Source: Acidobacteriota bacterium (lineage in GTDB: Bacteria > Acidobacteriota > Blastocatellia > RBC074). From it: a stretch of 38,439 bases of DNA. A model generated the notes under the pieces. The model saw nothing but the letters and a program-made list of their open reading frames with translations, had not been told where the DNA came from and made no database searches. Both the position numbers and the translations under genes were made by a program. The stretch covers positions 1-38,439 of the forward strand of contig JACPYM010000063.1 in NCBI GenBank assembly GCA_016196035.1. Reading direction: 5' to 3'. This document shows, piece by piece, positions 25,929-33,861 of the stretch (position 1 is its first letter; each line of letters opens with the position of its first letter).

Positions 25929-26432
25929 TTGAAGATTACGGCACAAGAAGAATACGGCATGCGCTGCCTCTTGCAGTTGGCGAAGCAGGAGCAGGAAACG
26001 GCGGGCGAAGGCACGCTGTTGGTGCGCGACATCGCCGAACGCGAGGGGCTGTCGGTCGCGTATGTTGAAAAAATTCTCTGGATGCTGAGCCGCAGCGGCC
26101 TGGTCGAAAGCGTGCGCGGGCCGAAGGGCGGCTACAAGCTGTCGCGCTCTGCCGCCGCGATTTCATTGGGCGAAGTGATGCGCGTGCTGGGCGGCATTCA
26201 GTCAGAAGAGGAACTGTGCGGCCAGTTCACGGGGCAGCACGACACCTGTGTGCACCACGGCGATTGCGGGTTAAAGCCCGTCTGGACGAGCATCACCGAT
26301 TTCGTCAACAGCGTTTTTGACAAGGTTCCGTTGACGACCTTGCTCAACGGCGGCATGGACATGCGGTTCGTCCAGATCAACACGCCGACACGTAACGCCG
26401 CCGCCTTACCCGCGTCAGTGCGCGTGAATTGA
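25929..26432 (+). CDS. Rrf2-family Fe-S-sensing transcriptional regulator of the suf operon
   Basis: 167 residues from TTG at 25929, chosen because aggaa lies upstream, the first residues become the canonical MKITAQEEYGMRCLLQLA, and the probable promoter/operator lies at 25831-25873. An ATG at 25872 would add 19 residues. The winged helix covers about residues 1-80 (RDIAEREGLSVAYVEKIL and RGPKGGYKLSR). Cys97, Cys106 and Cys112 (C-x8-C-x5-C) are the expected ligands of a [2Fe-2S] cluster, as in IscR/SufR-like Rrf2 proteins. Placement just before sufB and the two matching dyads suggest it controls itself and the suf operon in response to Fe-S supply. Not every Rrf2 protein is a repressor, so the sign of regulation is open. 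Confidence 0.9.
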   Translation: MKITAQEEYGMRCLLQLAKQEQETAGEGTLLVRDIAEREGLSVAYVEKILWMLSRSGLVESVRGPKGGYKLSRSAAAISLGEVMRVLGGIQSEEELCGQFTGQHDTCVHHGDCGLKPVWTSITDFVNSVFDKVPLTTLLNGGMDMRFVQINTPTRNAAALPASVRVN

Positions 26433-26458
26433 CAGTTCGCTCGCTGTTTTTTTGCAGT

Positions 26459-26484
26459 TAAACCTGACTCTTTTGTCATCTATG
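26459..26484 (+). promoter_or_regulatory. Second candidate Rrf2 operator, upstream of sufB
   Basis: Reads TAAACC-TGAC, six bases, GTCA-TCTATG. By hand alignment, 18 of 26 positions match the operator before the regulator gene, including both GAC and GTCA half-sites with the same N6 spacing. It ends 28 bases before the sufB ATG, and another gtcagg half-site follows at 26484-26489. Confidence 0.55.
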
Positions 26485-26512
26485 TCAGGCGTATTGGATT
26501 GAGGGAAAAAAG

Positions 26513-27952
26513 ATGAGCACAGCAGCAATCGAGGCACTTGCCAATCGCGAATACAAATACGGCTTTGTCACCGACATCGAGGCAGAAACGATTCCGCGCG
26601 GTTTGAACGAAGACATCGTGCGCACGATTTCGGCCAAGAAAAACGAGCCGGCGTGGATGCTGGAATGGCGGCTGAAGGCCTATCGCCATTGGCTGACGAT
26701 GGAGGAGCCGGAGTGGGCCAACGTCCATTATCCCAAGATTGATTACCAGGACATCATTTACTACTCCGCGCCCAAGCCGAAAAAGAAGCTGGCGAGCATG
26801 GACGAAGTGGACCCGGAGTTAGTGGATACGTTTGCGAAGCTGGGCATTCCGTTGCACGAGCAAAAAATGCTGGCGAACGTGGCGGTGGACGCGATCTTTG
26901 ACAGCGTCTCGGTGGCGACGACGTTTCGGGAGAAGCTGGCGAAGGAGGGAGTGATCTTCTGCTCGTTCTCAGAGGCGCTGCATCAATACCCAGAGATCAT
27001 CAAGAAATACATTGGCTCGGTCGTGCCATACACCGACAACTATTTTGCGGCGTTGAATTCGGCGGTCTTTTCGGACGGCTCGTTCTGCTTCATCCCGAAG
27101 GGCGTGAAATGTCCGATGGAGTTGTCGTCGTATTTCCGCATCAACAACTCTGAGTCGGGCCAGTTTGAGCGCACGCTGATTGTGGCGGAAGAAGGCTCGC
27201 ACGTTTCATATCTCGAAGGCTGTACCGCGCCGAAATTCGACAAGAACCAGTTGCACGCCGCCGTCGTCGAATTGGTCGCGCTCGACAACGCCGAGATCAA
27301 GTATTCGACGGTACAAAACTGGTACGCGGGCGATGAGAACGGCAAGGGCGGGATTTATAATTTCGTGACCAAGCGCGGCGCGTGCCGGGGCGTCAATTCC
27401 AAGATTTCGTGGACGCAGGTGGAAACGGGTTCGGCGATTACGTGGAAGTATCCAAGCTGCATTTTGCAGGGCGACAATTCGATCGGCGAGTTCTATTCGG
27501 TTGCGCTGACCAACCACATGCAACAGGCCGACACGGGCACGAAGATGATCCACATCGGCAAAAACACGCGCAGCCGTATTGTCTCGAAAGGCATTTCGGC
27601 CGGGCGCTCGAACAACAGCTATCGCGGCCAAGTCAAGATTTTGCCGAAAGCCGAGAACGCGCGGAACTATTCGCAATGCGACAGTCTGCTGATTGGCCGT
27701 GAGTGTGGCGCGAACACGTTTCCGTACATTGAAGTCGGTAACAATACGGCCAAGGTGGAGCACGAAGCGTCTACGTCAAAGATCAGCGAAGAGCAGCTTT
27801 TCTATTTCAACCAGCGCGGCATTGCGACGGAGGACGCCGTCTCGATGATCATCAACGGCTTTTGCAAAGAAGTCTTCCGCGAGTTGCCGATGGAGTTTGC
27901 GGTGGAGGCGACGCGGTTGCTGGGAATGAAACTGGAAGGCAGTGTCGGTTAA
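26513..27952 (+). CDS. sufB: SufB, Fe-S cluster assembly scaffold subunit
   Basis: 479 residues, normal length. SufB forms the cytoplasmic SufBC2D complex on which Fe-S clusters are built. Family patterns are clear: [76 protein letters not shown], and the C-terminal [20 protein letters not shown]. The Cys in LEGCTAP and other conserved Cys are retained. A gaggg ribosome site precedes the ATG. It is first of the suf structural genes, preceded by the candidate operator. Confidence 0.97.
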   Translation: MSTAAIEALANREYKYGFVTDIEAETIPRGLNEDIVRTISAKKNEPAWMLEWRLKAYRHWLTMEEPEWANVHYPKIDYQDIIYYSAPKPKKKLASMDEVDPELVDTFAKLGIPLHEQKMLANVAVDAIFDSVSVATTFREKLAKEGVIFCSFSEALHQYPEIIKKYIGSVVPYTDNYFAALNSAVFSDGSFCFIPKGVKCPMELSSYFRINNSESGQFERTLIVAEEGSHVSYLEGCTAPKFDKNQLHAAVVELVALDNAEIKYSTVQNWYAGDENGKGGIYNFVTKRGACRGVNSKISWTQVETGSAITWKYPSCILQGDNSIGEFYSVALTNHMQQADTGTKMIHIGKNTRSRIVSKGISAGRSNNSYRGQVKILPKAENARNYSQCDSLLIGRECGANTFPYIEVGNNTAKVEHEASTSKISEEQLFYFNQRGIATEDAVSMIINGFCKEVFRELPMEFAVEATRLLGMKLEGSVG

Positions 27953-27971
27953 GCAAACGAAAGGTTCACGT

Positions 27972-28409
27972 ATGACAGACAAACTTATCGCAATCGAAGC
28001 TTCATTGCCGCCCGTCCCCGACGCGGCGGGTAACTATGTTCACGCCGTGCGCACCGGCAATCTGGTTTATCTGGCCGGCAAAGGCGTGCTGGTGCAAGGC
28101 AAGGTCGGCCACGATTTCACCAAGGAGCAGGCCTATCAATTCGCCCGCGAAACCGGCCTGATCCTGCTGGCGGTGTTGAAGCAGGAACTGGGCACGCTGC
28201 GCAAGGTCAAGCGTGTGGTCAAGGTGCTGGGCATGGTCAACGCGACACCCGATTTCGGTGAGCATCCGTTTGTCATCAACGGCTGTTCCGACTTGTTCGT
28301 CGAAGTCTTCGGCGAAGCCGGACGGCACGCGCGCGCGGCGGTGGGGATGGGTTCGCTGCCACACCAGATACCCGTCGAGATCGAAGCGATTGTCGAAGTC
28401 GAAGACTAA
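27972..28409 (+). CDS. RidA-family (YjgF/YER057c) protein inside the suf operon
   Basis: 145 residues from the ATG at 27972 (an in-frame GTG 30 bases upstream lies inside sufB and is less likely). The chorismate-mutase-like Rid fold is seen: LVYLAGKGVL, LGTLRKVKRVVKVLGMVN, then ARAAVGMGSLPHQIPVEIEAI. Arg121 corresponds to the catalytic Arg of RidA, with the conserved Glu in the last strand. RidA deaminates reactive enamine/imine products released by PLP enzymes. The spacing (20 bp after sufB, 30 bp before sufC) makes it part of the operon. Protection of, or clean-up after, the PLP enzyme SufS is a reasonable inference, not shown. The longer GKG/NATPDFGEHP form indicates a Rid subfamily other than archetypal RidA. 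Confidence 0.9.
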   Translation: MTDKLIAIEASLPPVPDAAGNYVHAVRTGNLVYLAGKGVLVQGKVGHDFTKEQAYQFARETGLILLAVLKQELGTLRKVKRVVKVLGMVNATPDFGEHPFVINGCSDLFVEVFGEAGRHARAAVGMGSLPHQIPVEIEAIVEVED

Positions 28410-28439
28410 AGAACAGGAATCAAGCTGGAGAAAAACATA

Positions 28440-29195
28440 GTGCTAGAGATTCGCAACTTACACGCCACGATTGATGGCAAAGAGATTTTGCGCGGTTTGA
28501 ACCTGACGGTGAAAGCCGGTGAAATCCACGCCATCATGGGCCCGAACGGTTCGGGCAAGAGCACGCTCGCCAAAGTGCTGGCCGGGCATCCGTCTTACGA
28601 AGTCACGCAAGGTGAGGTGTTGTTTGAAGGCCGGAACCTGTTTGAACTCGCCGCCGATGAGCGCGCCCGCGCGGGCGTCTTCCTCGCCTTTCAATACCCG
28701 ATTGAAATTCCGGGTGTGAGCAACGCCAATTTCTTGCGGCTGGCGTACAACGAAAAAGCCAAGCACGAAGGCCGCGAGGAACTTGATCCGCTGGAATTCG
28801 ATGACCTGATTCAAGAGAAGATCAAGATCGTCGAGATGGACAAGAGCTTCATCAACCGTTCGGTCAACGAAGGCTTTTCGGGCGGCGAGAAAAAGCGCAA
28901 CGAAATTCTGCAAATGGCCGTGCTCGAACCGAAGCTGGCCGTGCTGGACGAAACCGATTCGGGCCTGGACATTGACGCGCTGCGCATCGTCGCGGGCGGC
29001 GTCAACAGGCTAGCGCACAAAGACAACGCCATCATTCTGGTGACGCACTATCAGCGCCTGTTGGATTACATCGAACCGCACTTCGTTCACGTGCTTTATA
29101 AAGGCCAGATCGTCAAATCGGGCGGCAAAGAGTTGGCGAAGGAGTTGGAGAAGAAAGGCTACGATTGGATCAAGGGCGCGAGCGCGGCGGCTTAA
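28440..29195 (+). CDS. sufC: SufC, ABC-type ATPase of Fe-S assembly
   Basis: 251 residues from GTG at 28440; ggag lies upstream and the product begins with the canonical [17 protein letters not shown]. Walker A is GPNGSGKST (residues 34-42), the signature is [14 protein letters not shown], and Walker B is [12 protein letters not shown]; the final His switch is in [13 protein letters not shown]. SufC is the soluble ATPase that binds SufB and SufD and drives the conformational change needed for cluster building. It is the third structural gene; the first small protease gene follows after 15 bp. Confidence 0.97.
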   Translation: MLEIRNLHATIDGKEILRGLNLTVKAGEIHAIMGPNGSGKSTLAKVLAGHPSYEVTQGEVLFEGRNLFELAADERARAGVFLAFQYPIEIPGVSNANFLRLAYNEKAKHEGREELDPLEFDDLIQEKIKIVEMDKSFINRSVNEGFSGGEKKRNEILQMAVLEPKLAVLDETDSGLDIDALRIVAGGVNRLAHKDNAIILVTHYQRLLDYIEPHFVHVLYKGQIVKSGGKELAKELEKKGYDWIKGASAAA

Positions 29196-29210
29196 CGCAA
29201 GGAGTGAATC

Positions 29211-29645
29211 ATGGGGGAACCTAGAGTCAAAGTGCTGTTGACGAATGCGACCGATTTGGAATTGGCGCAACTCGGTCATATTTCAGCGGAACAAGTGCGT
29301 CGTTATGAGGCGGATGCTTTAGCCGATTCAGGTTCAGTTTGCACTATCTTGCCGCCTGAGGTCGTGGCACGGCTGGGCATACGCATCCGCGGACAGCGCA
29401 CGGCTGAGTACGCCGATGGACGCCAGGAATCGGTAGGGTTAACGGCTCCGTTGTTGATAGACATTGCCGGACGCGAGACAGCAGACGAAGCAATGGTGCT
29501 GGGCGAAGAAGTGCTGATTGGACAAACGGTGCTGGAAAAACTCGACATGTTGGTGGATTGCGCCAATCGCCGCGTTATCCGCAACCCGGCGCACCCCGAC
29601 CAAGCCGTCAACAAAGTCAAAACGCTGGGAGTTTCCCGGATTTGA
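29211..29645 (+). CDS. Retropepsin-like (clan AA) aspartic protease homologue, suf operon copy 1
   Basis: 144 residues; ribosome site aaggag before the ATG. The catalytic-type motif is DSG (Asp39-Ser40-Gly41) in ADSGSVCTILPPEV, followed by the flap-like region (YADGRQESVG) and the second conserved element VLIGQTVLEKLDMLVD. This pattern matches small single-domain clan AA proteases (TIGR03698-like), which act as homodimers because each chain gives one Asp. No transmembrane segment. It lies between sufC (15 bp) and sufD (5 bp), so it is surely cotranscribed. Role unknown; candidates are turnover or maturation of Suf proteins, or mere hitch-hiking. Proteolytic activity is inferred. Confidence 0.85.
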   Translation: MGEPRVKVLLTNATDLELAQLGHISAEQVRRYEADALADSGSVCTILPPEVVARLGIRIRGQRTAEYADGRQESVGLTAPLLIDIAGRETADEAMVLGEEVLIGQTVLEKLDMLVDCANRRVIRNPAHPDQAVNKVKTLGVSRI

Positions 29646-29650
29646 GCTAT

Positions 29651-31009
29651 ATGCCGCAAACTGTGACTGCAAAAGAAAACTATTTCTCCGCGCACAAACT
29701 TCTCGCTAAGGCGCGCGCCGAAATGCCTGAAAGCCAAGACCCGGTTTGGCTCGCCAACCTACGCGACAAAGCCGGTGAACGTTTCGAGGCGCTCGACTTC
29801 CCTACCCTGCGGTACGAAGAGTGGAAGTACACCAGCGTCGCGCCCATCCTGAAAACGCCTTTTCGGCAACTGCTTGATCCGGATTTGCAGGGCGTCACGG
29901 CAGAGCGCATCGCGCCGTTCACCTATGCTGAAACGCGCCGCAGCCAGTTGGTTTTCGTCAATGGCTTGTATGCGCCGCAGCTTTCCGACCTGAGCGCGTT
30001 GCCCGGTGGCATCACGGTCTGCAATCTGGCGCAAGTGCCCGCCGAGGCCGCCAAAACCGTGCACACGCATCTGGCGACGCAGGCCAATCATCACGACGAA
30101 GTCTTCACCGCGCTCAACACCGCCAGCCTGGGCGATGGCGCGCTTGTTTATCTCCCGAATGGCCAGGCCGTTGAGACGCCGATTCACCTGCTGTTTTTGA
30201 CGACCGCGAAGGAGGCGACCGTCGCACACCCGCGCGTGTTGATCGTGGCGGGCGCGGGCACGATTGCGACCGTGGTCGAAAGCTACGCTGCGTTACCCAC
30301 TGCGGGGAAAGACGGCGTTTACTTTACCAATGCGGTGGCCGAGGTCATCGCGCAAAACGGCGCGGTCGTCACGCATTACCGCTTGCAGCAGGAAAGCGAA
30401 CAGGCCTTTCACATCGCCACGACGCAGGTTTATCAAGAGCGCGGCAGCAATTACACGTCCTACGCCATCTCGCTAGGCGGGGCCATCGCGCGTCACGATT
30501 TGAATGTCGTACTCGGCGATGAAGGCACCGAGACCACGATTGACGGCCTTTACGTCGTCACCGGCAAACAGCATTGCGACAACCACACGACGATTGATCA
30601 CGCACATCCGCACGGCGCCAGCCATCAGGTATACAAAGGCATCTTGAACGATCAGGGCCGTGCCGTATTCAACGGCAAAGTTTTCGTGCGCAAAGGCGCG
30701 CTGCTGACCGATGCGCAGCAGTTGAACAAGAACCTGCTGCTCTCGAGTCAGGCGCACGTTGACACCAAGCCGCAATTGGAGATTTTTGCCGATGACGTGA
30801 AATGCTCGCACGGCGCGACCGTCGGTCAGTTGGAGGACGAAGAGCTGTTTTACCTGGCGGCGCGTGGCCTCTCGCCCGAACGCGCCCGCGCCTTGCTGAC
30901 GTATGGATTCGCCGAGCACATCATCAGCAAGATCAAGCTGCCGTCGGTGCATACGGCGTTGGATCGCGCGGTGCTCGCAAAGCTGCATCAGAGTTTGGAG
31001 GTAAATTGA
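29651..31009 (+). CDS. sufD: SufD, Fe-S cluster assembly subunit
   Basis: 452 residues from ATG at 29651, five bases after the previous stop; the open frame extends 31 codons further upstream, but that part overlaps the protease gene and is not conserved in type. Family patterns include LDFPTLRYEEWKYTSVAP at the N-terminus, the central beta-helix (FTNAVAEVIAQNGAVVTHYRLQ, TTIDGLYVVTGKQHCDNHTTI) and the C-terminal DDVKCSHGATVGQLEDEELFYL with the conserved His. SufD partners SufB in the SufBC2D scaffold and is needed for iron entry. Start by re-initiation is likely since no strong ribosome site is seen. Confidence 0.96.
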   Translation: MPQTVTAKENYFSAHKLLAKARAEMPESQDPVWLANLRDKAGERFEALDFPTLRYEEWKYTSVAPILKTPFRQLLDPDLQGVTAERIAPFTYAETRRSQLVFVNGLYAPQLSDLSALPGGITVCNLAQVPAEAAKTVHTHLATQANHHDEVFTALNTASLGDGALVYLPNGQAVETPIHLLFLTTAKEATVAHPRVLIVAGAGTIATVVESYAALPTAGKDGVYFTNAVAEVIAQNGAVVTHYRLQQESEQAFHIATTQVYQERGSNYTSYAISLGGAIARHDLNVVLGDEGTETTIDGLYVVTGKQHCDNHTTIDHAHPHGASHQVYKGILNDQGRAVFNGKVFVRKGALLTDAQQLNKNLLLSSQAHVDTKPQLEIFADDVKCSHGATVGQLEDEELFYLAARGLSPERARALLTYGFAEHIISKIKLPSVHTALDRAVLAKLHQSLEVN

Positions 31010-31010
31010 C

Positions 31011-31385
31011 GTGGTACTAACACAAAGTCTTAATTTTCGCGGCTCAAAAGGAAGGGCCGATTTACTGGCCTTGTTTGATAGCGGTTCAACCTATTCGTGC
31101 CTGAATCCAGAAGTGGCTGCCAAACTTGGCAACTTGGAAGCCTTGCCTGATCCCCTCGAAGTCAAGACTGCCGACAAAGGCCATTTCATTCGCATTGAGG
31201 AAAGCGTTCGTCTGGATTTCTATCTGAACAATTTGCGCCTCACAGATGAATTCATGGTTGTGCCCGGCTTGGCAGAGGAAGCGATCATCGGCGCAACGAC
31301 GATGCAAAAATGGCGGATCAAACTCGACTTCGAGCACGATCAGATCGTTACTGACCCGCGGGCGAACCGCATGATCTTGATGTAA
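31011..31385 (+). CDS. Retropepsin-like aspartic protease homologue, suf operon copy 2
   Basis: 124 residues from GTG at 31011, one base after the sufD stop; ggagg lies about nine bases upstream, inside the sufD end. The DSG triad is Asp23-Ser24-Gly25 in [17 protein letters not shown], a flap-like segment follows ([12 protein letters not shown]), and the second conserved element is [19 protein letters not shown]. It is a single-domain retropepsin-like fold, only remotely similar to the copy at 29211-29645, so the two are not a recent tandem duplication. It lies between sufD and sufS (13 bp). Function unknown; see copy 1. Confidence 0.82.
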   Translation: MVLTQSLNFRGSKGRADLLALFDSGSTYSCLNPEVAAKLGNLEALPDPLEVKTADKGHFIRIEESVRLDFYLNNLRLTDEFMVVPGLAEEAIIGATTMQKWRIKLDFEHDQIVTDPRANRMILM

Positions 31386-31398
31386 CCGGCAATCACCT

Positions 31399-32655
31399 AT
31401 GCAAGCAGCTACGAACACCAAAAAAGCTTTTGACATTGACCGCATCCGCCAGGACTTCCCCATCCTGCAACAAACCGTGAACGGCAAGCCGCTCGTTTAC
31501 CTCGACAACGCCGCAACTTCGCAAAAGCCGCAAGTCGTGATTGATGCGCTCACGCGTTATTACACCGAGCAAAATTCCAACATACACCGCGGCGTGCATT
31601 ACCTGAGCCAACTGGCAACGCGCGAATACGAAGGCGCGCGCGTCAAAATCCAAAAATTCATCAATGCCGCCGAGGAACACGAGATCATCTTCACGCGTGG
31701 CACCACCGACAGCCTCAACCTAGTTGCGCTCAGCTTCGGGCGCAAGTTCGTCAAAGCGGGCGATGAGATCATCATCTCGGCGCTCGAACATCACTCCAAC
31801 ATCGTGCCTTGGCAGATGCTGTGCGAAGCGACGGGCGCAAAACTGCGCGTGATTCCGATCAATGACGCGGGCGAATTGCTGCTGGATGAATACGCGGCGC
31901 TGCTCAATGCGCGCACGAAACTGGTTGCGGTCGCGCACATGTCCAACGCGCTCGGCACGATCAATCCGGTCAAACGCATCATCGAACTGGCCCACGCGCA
32001 AGACATCCCCGTGCTGCTGGATGGCGCGCAAGCCGCGCCGCACTTAAAAGTGGACGTGCGCGCATTGGATTGCGATTTCTATGCGTTCAGCGGTCACAAG
32101 CTCTGTGGCCCGACGGGCATCGGCGTGCTTTATGGCAAGAGCGAGTTGCTCAACACGCTGCCGCCCGTGCAGGGCGGCGGCGACATGATTGCGTCGGTGA
32201 CCTTTGAAAAAACCACCTACAACACGCTGCCGCATCGCCTGGAAGCCGGCACGCCGCACATCGAAGGCGGCATCGGCCTGGGCGTCGCACTGGATTACCT
32301 GACCGTCATCGGACTGGATGCAATTGCGGCGTATGAGCAAGAGCTGCTCGATTACGCCACCGAAACCATCGGCGCAATCAAGGGCGTGCGTATCATCGGC
32401 ACCGCGCCCGAAAAGGCGAGTGTGCTGTCTTTTGTGATCGGAGGTGTGCTCGACGGCATTCATCCGCACGACATCGGCACGATTCTAGATCAGGAAGGCA
32501 TCGCCATCCGCGCCGGGCATCATTGCGCGCAACCGGTGATGCAACGCTTCGGCGTGCCCGCGACGGCGCGCGCCTCGTTCGCCTTCTACAACACGAAAGC
32601 CGAGATTGACGCGCTGGCCGAAGGCATTCAAAAGGCCATCGAGGTCTTTGCCTAA
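31399..32655 (+). CDS. sufS: SufS, cysteine desulfurase
   Basis: 418 residues, normal length. It removes sulfur from L-cysteine through PLP and passes it to SufU/SufB. The PLP lysine is Lys234 in [13 protein letters not shown], and the persulfide cysteine is Cys376 in [12 protein letters not shown], both in SufS-type (group II) context. N-terminal [13 protein letters not shown] and [13 protein letters not shown] are characteristic. It is followed by a hairpin-bearing spacer of 76 bp and sufU, the usual sulfur-acceptor partner in operons lacking SufE. Confidence 0.97.
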   Translation: MQAATNTKKAFDIDRIRQDFPILQQTVNGKPLVYLDNAATSQKPQVVIDALTRYYTEQNSNIHRGVHYLSQLATREYEGARVKIQKFINAAEEHEIIFTRGTTDSLNLVALSFGRKFVKAGDEIIISALEHHSNIVPWQMLCEATGAKLRVIPINDAGELLLDEYAALLNARTKLVAVAHMSNALGTINPVKRIIELAHAQDIPVLLDGAQAAPHLKVDVRALDCDFYAFSGHKLCGPTGIGVLYGKSELLNTLPPVQGGGDMIASVTFEKTTYNTLPHRLEAGTPHIEGGIGLGVALDYLTVIGLDAIAAYEQELLDYATETIGAIKGVRIIGTAPEKASVLSFVIGGVLDGIHPHDIGTILDQEGIAIRAGHHCAQPVMQRFGVPATARASFAFYNTKAEIDALAEGIQKAIEVFA

Positions 32656-32656
32656 C

Positions 32657-32719
32657 AGTTGATAGTGGGCAGTTAACAGTTGACAGTTCCAGCCAACTAT
32701 CAACTGCCCACTATCAACT
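32657..32719. repeat. Inverted repeat between sufS and sufU
   Basis: Perfect 18-bp arms 32657-32674 and 32702-32719 (agttgatagtgggcagtt and complement), starting right after the sufS stop. It is the only long hairpin inside the suf operon. In mRNA it could lower or protect sufU expression relative to sufS; in DNA it looks like another dispersed palindrome family. There is no T-run, so a simple terminator is not supported. Confidence 0.8.
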
Positions 32720-32731
32720 ACCAACTAAACC

Positions 32732-33184
32732 ATGTCTGACTTAACCGAGCTTTACCAACAGGTCATCCTTGACCACAACAAGAAACCGCGCAACTTCAAG
32801 GTGCTGGAAACGGCCACCCGCACGCAGGAAGGCTACAACCCGCTGTGCGGCGATCAACTGAAACTGTACCTTGAACTGGATGGCGAGACGGTCAAAGACA
32901 TCGCCTTTCAAGGCCAGGGTTGCGCCATTTCCAAAGCCTCGGCCTCGATGATGACGACCGCCATCAAGGGTAAAACCAAGGCCGAAGCCGAAGTGATGTT
33001 TGACGAATTCCACCGTATGGTGAAAGGCGAGCTTGACCCTGAAGCGGGCGAGAACCACCTGGGCCGCCTGAAAATCTTCGCCGGGGTGCGCGAATTCCCG
33101 GCCCGCGTCAAATGCGCCAGCTTATCCTGGCATACCTTACGCGCGGCGTTGGAAGGCAGTCACGATGCCGTTTCTACCGAGTAA
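32732..33184 (+). CDS. sufU: SufU, zinc-dependent sulfur acceptor
   Basis: 150 residues. SufU receives persulfide sulfur from SufS. The ligand set typical of SufU is complete: Cys39 and Asp41 (NPLCGDQ), Cys64 (GQGCAIS) and Cys128 (VKCASLSW), and the roughly 20-residue insertion between the second and third Cys (VKGELDPEAGENHLGRL) separates it from IscU. The N-terminus LTELYQQVILDHNKKPRNF is standard. Last gene of the suf operon. Confidence 0.96.
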   Translation: MSDLTELYQQVILDHNKKPRNFKVLETATRTQEGYNPLCGDQLKLYLELDGETVKDIAFQGQGCAISKASASMMTTAIKGKTKAEAEVMFDEFHRMVKGELDPEAGENHLGRLKIFAGVREFPARVKCASLSWHTLRAALEGSHDAVSTE

Positions 33185-33391
33185 CCAGCCTATTCCCACC
33201 TCACCCAGCCTTGCCTTTGACCGTCTTTCGGCAGGTGAACTTACCTTTTCGTTGCGGGCTGACCGGCGCGCTTGTCTTCCATCAAACCCTCGCCTATAGT
33301 GCGCGCGTCAATCAGCGAGCTTTCAGCAGTAGCTATTACATTTGCCTCGTAACTTGATAAGAATCGTAAGCAGCAACTCTGAGGACAGGCC

Positions 33392-33757
33392 ATGTTGTCC
33401 ACACGTAAAATCACACCGGGACAAAAAGGCGCCAAGCGGCTCCACGAGCAGTATGGCGAGCGGCTGTACTGTATGCGTTACCGGTATGATCACCAATTAC
33501 GGAAACGTTATAAAACCGTTGAACTGATCGTCGAAGAAACGGCTTGGACGCCGCCACCACCGCGCTACACGCCCGCCACGCTCGTCGGCGTGCGGGTTGA
33601 ATTTGCTGAGGCTGAGTTGCAGCGCCAGGTCAAACAAGCTGGCGGTAAATGGAACCCAGCCCGCAAGCTTTGGGAGTTACGCTACGATCAGGCTTGTAAG
33701 TTGAGGCTGAAAAGTAGAATTCAAAAACCTGTGGTTTCTGATAACACAAACCGCTAA
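33392..33757 (+). CDS. Small protein of unknown function next to the repeat cluster
   Basis: 121 residues; gaggac precedes ATG. Basic, soluble, without membrane segment. It begins MLSTRKITPGQKGAKRLHEQ and contains VRYRYD-like and RKRYKTVELIVEE segments, a proline-rich linker (TPPPPRYTP) and a C-terminal module (VGVRVEFAEAELQRQVKQAG, then KWNPARKLWELRYDQ). I do not recognise a named family; the basic N-terminal half could bind nucleic acid. The last codons (encoding VSDNTN) are the first unit of the repeat cluster that follows, so the original C-terminus may have ended near LKSRI. It sits between suf and the integron cassettes. Confidence 0.75.
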   Translation: MLSTRKITPGQKGAKRLHEQYGERLYCMRYRYDHQLRKRYKTVELIVEETAWTPPPPRYTPATLVGVRVEFAEAELQRQVKQAGGKWNPARKLWELRYDQACKLRLKSRIQKPVVSDNTNR

Positions 33758-33841
33758 GGTTTCTGATAACACAAACTCACTGGTTTCTGATAACACAAAC
33801 AAGTTTCTGATAGCTCAAACAAGTTTGCGTTATCAGAAACC
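33733..33841 (+). repeat. Iteron-like cluster of ggtttctgataacacaaac
   Basis: Four direct copies (33733-33751, 33758-33776, 33782-33800 and a diverged 33803-33820) and one inverted copy (33823-33841, one mismatch). Start-to-start spacing is about 25, 24 and 20 bases. The last direct and the inverted copy can form a hairpin. The cluster begins inside the 3' end of the small gene and ends 23 bp before the first integron junction. Interpretations: protein-binding iterons, an RNA element, or part of a mobile unit. It is not a CRISPR, as the 5-6-base gaps are too short to be spacers. Confidence 0.85.
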
Positions 33842-33861
33842 TGAAGTAGCAACCTAATTAC

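Noticed and set aside
26429-26457. ttgaca at 26429 as a sufB promoter
   Set aside because: No acceptable -10 hexamer at 16-18 bases; the region also has a weak stem followed by T residues, so its role is ambiguous.
29558-29650. Extended sufD start 31 codons upstream
   Set aside because: It lies inside the first protease-like gene and adds a Pro/Gln/Arg-rich stretch unlike SufD proteins; the ATG at 29651 gives the normal N-terminus.
33733-33841. Possible CRISPR array
   Set aside because: Repeats of 19 bp are separated by only 5-6 bases, one is inverted, and there are no spacers or cas genes.
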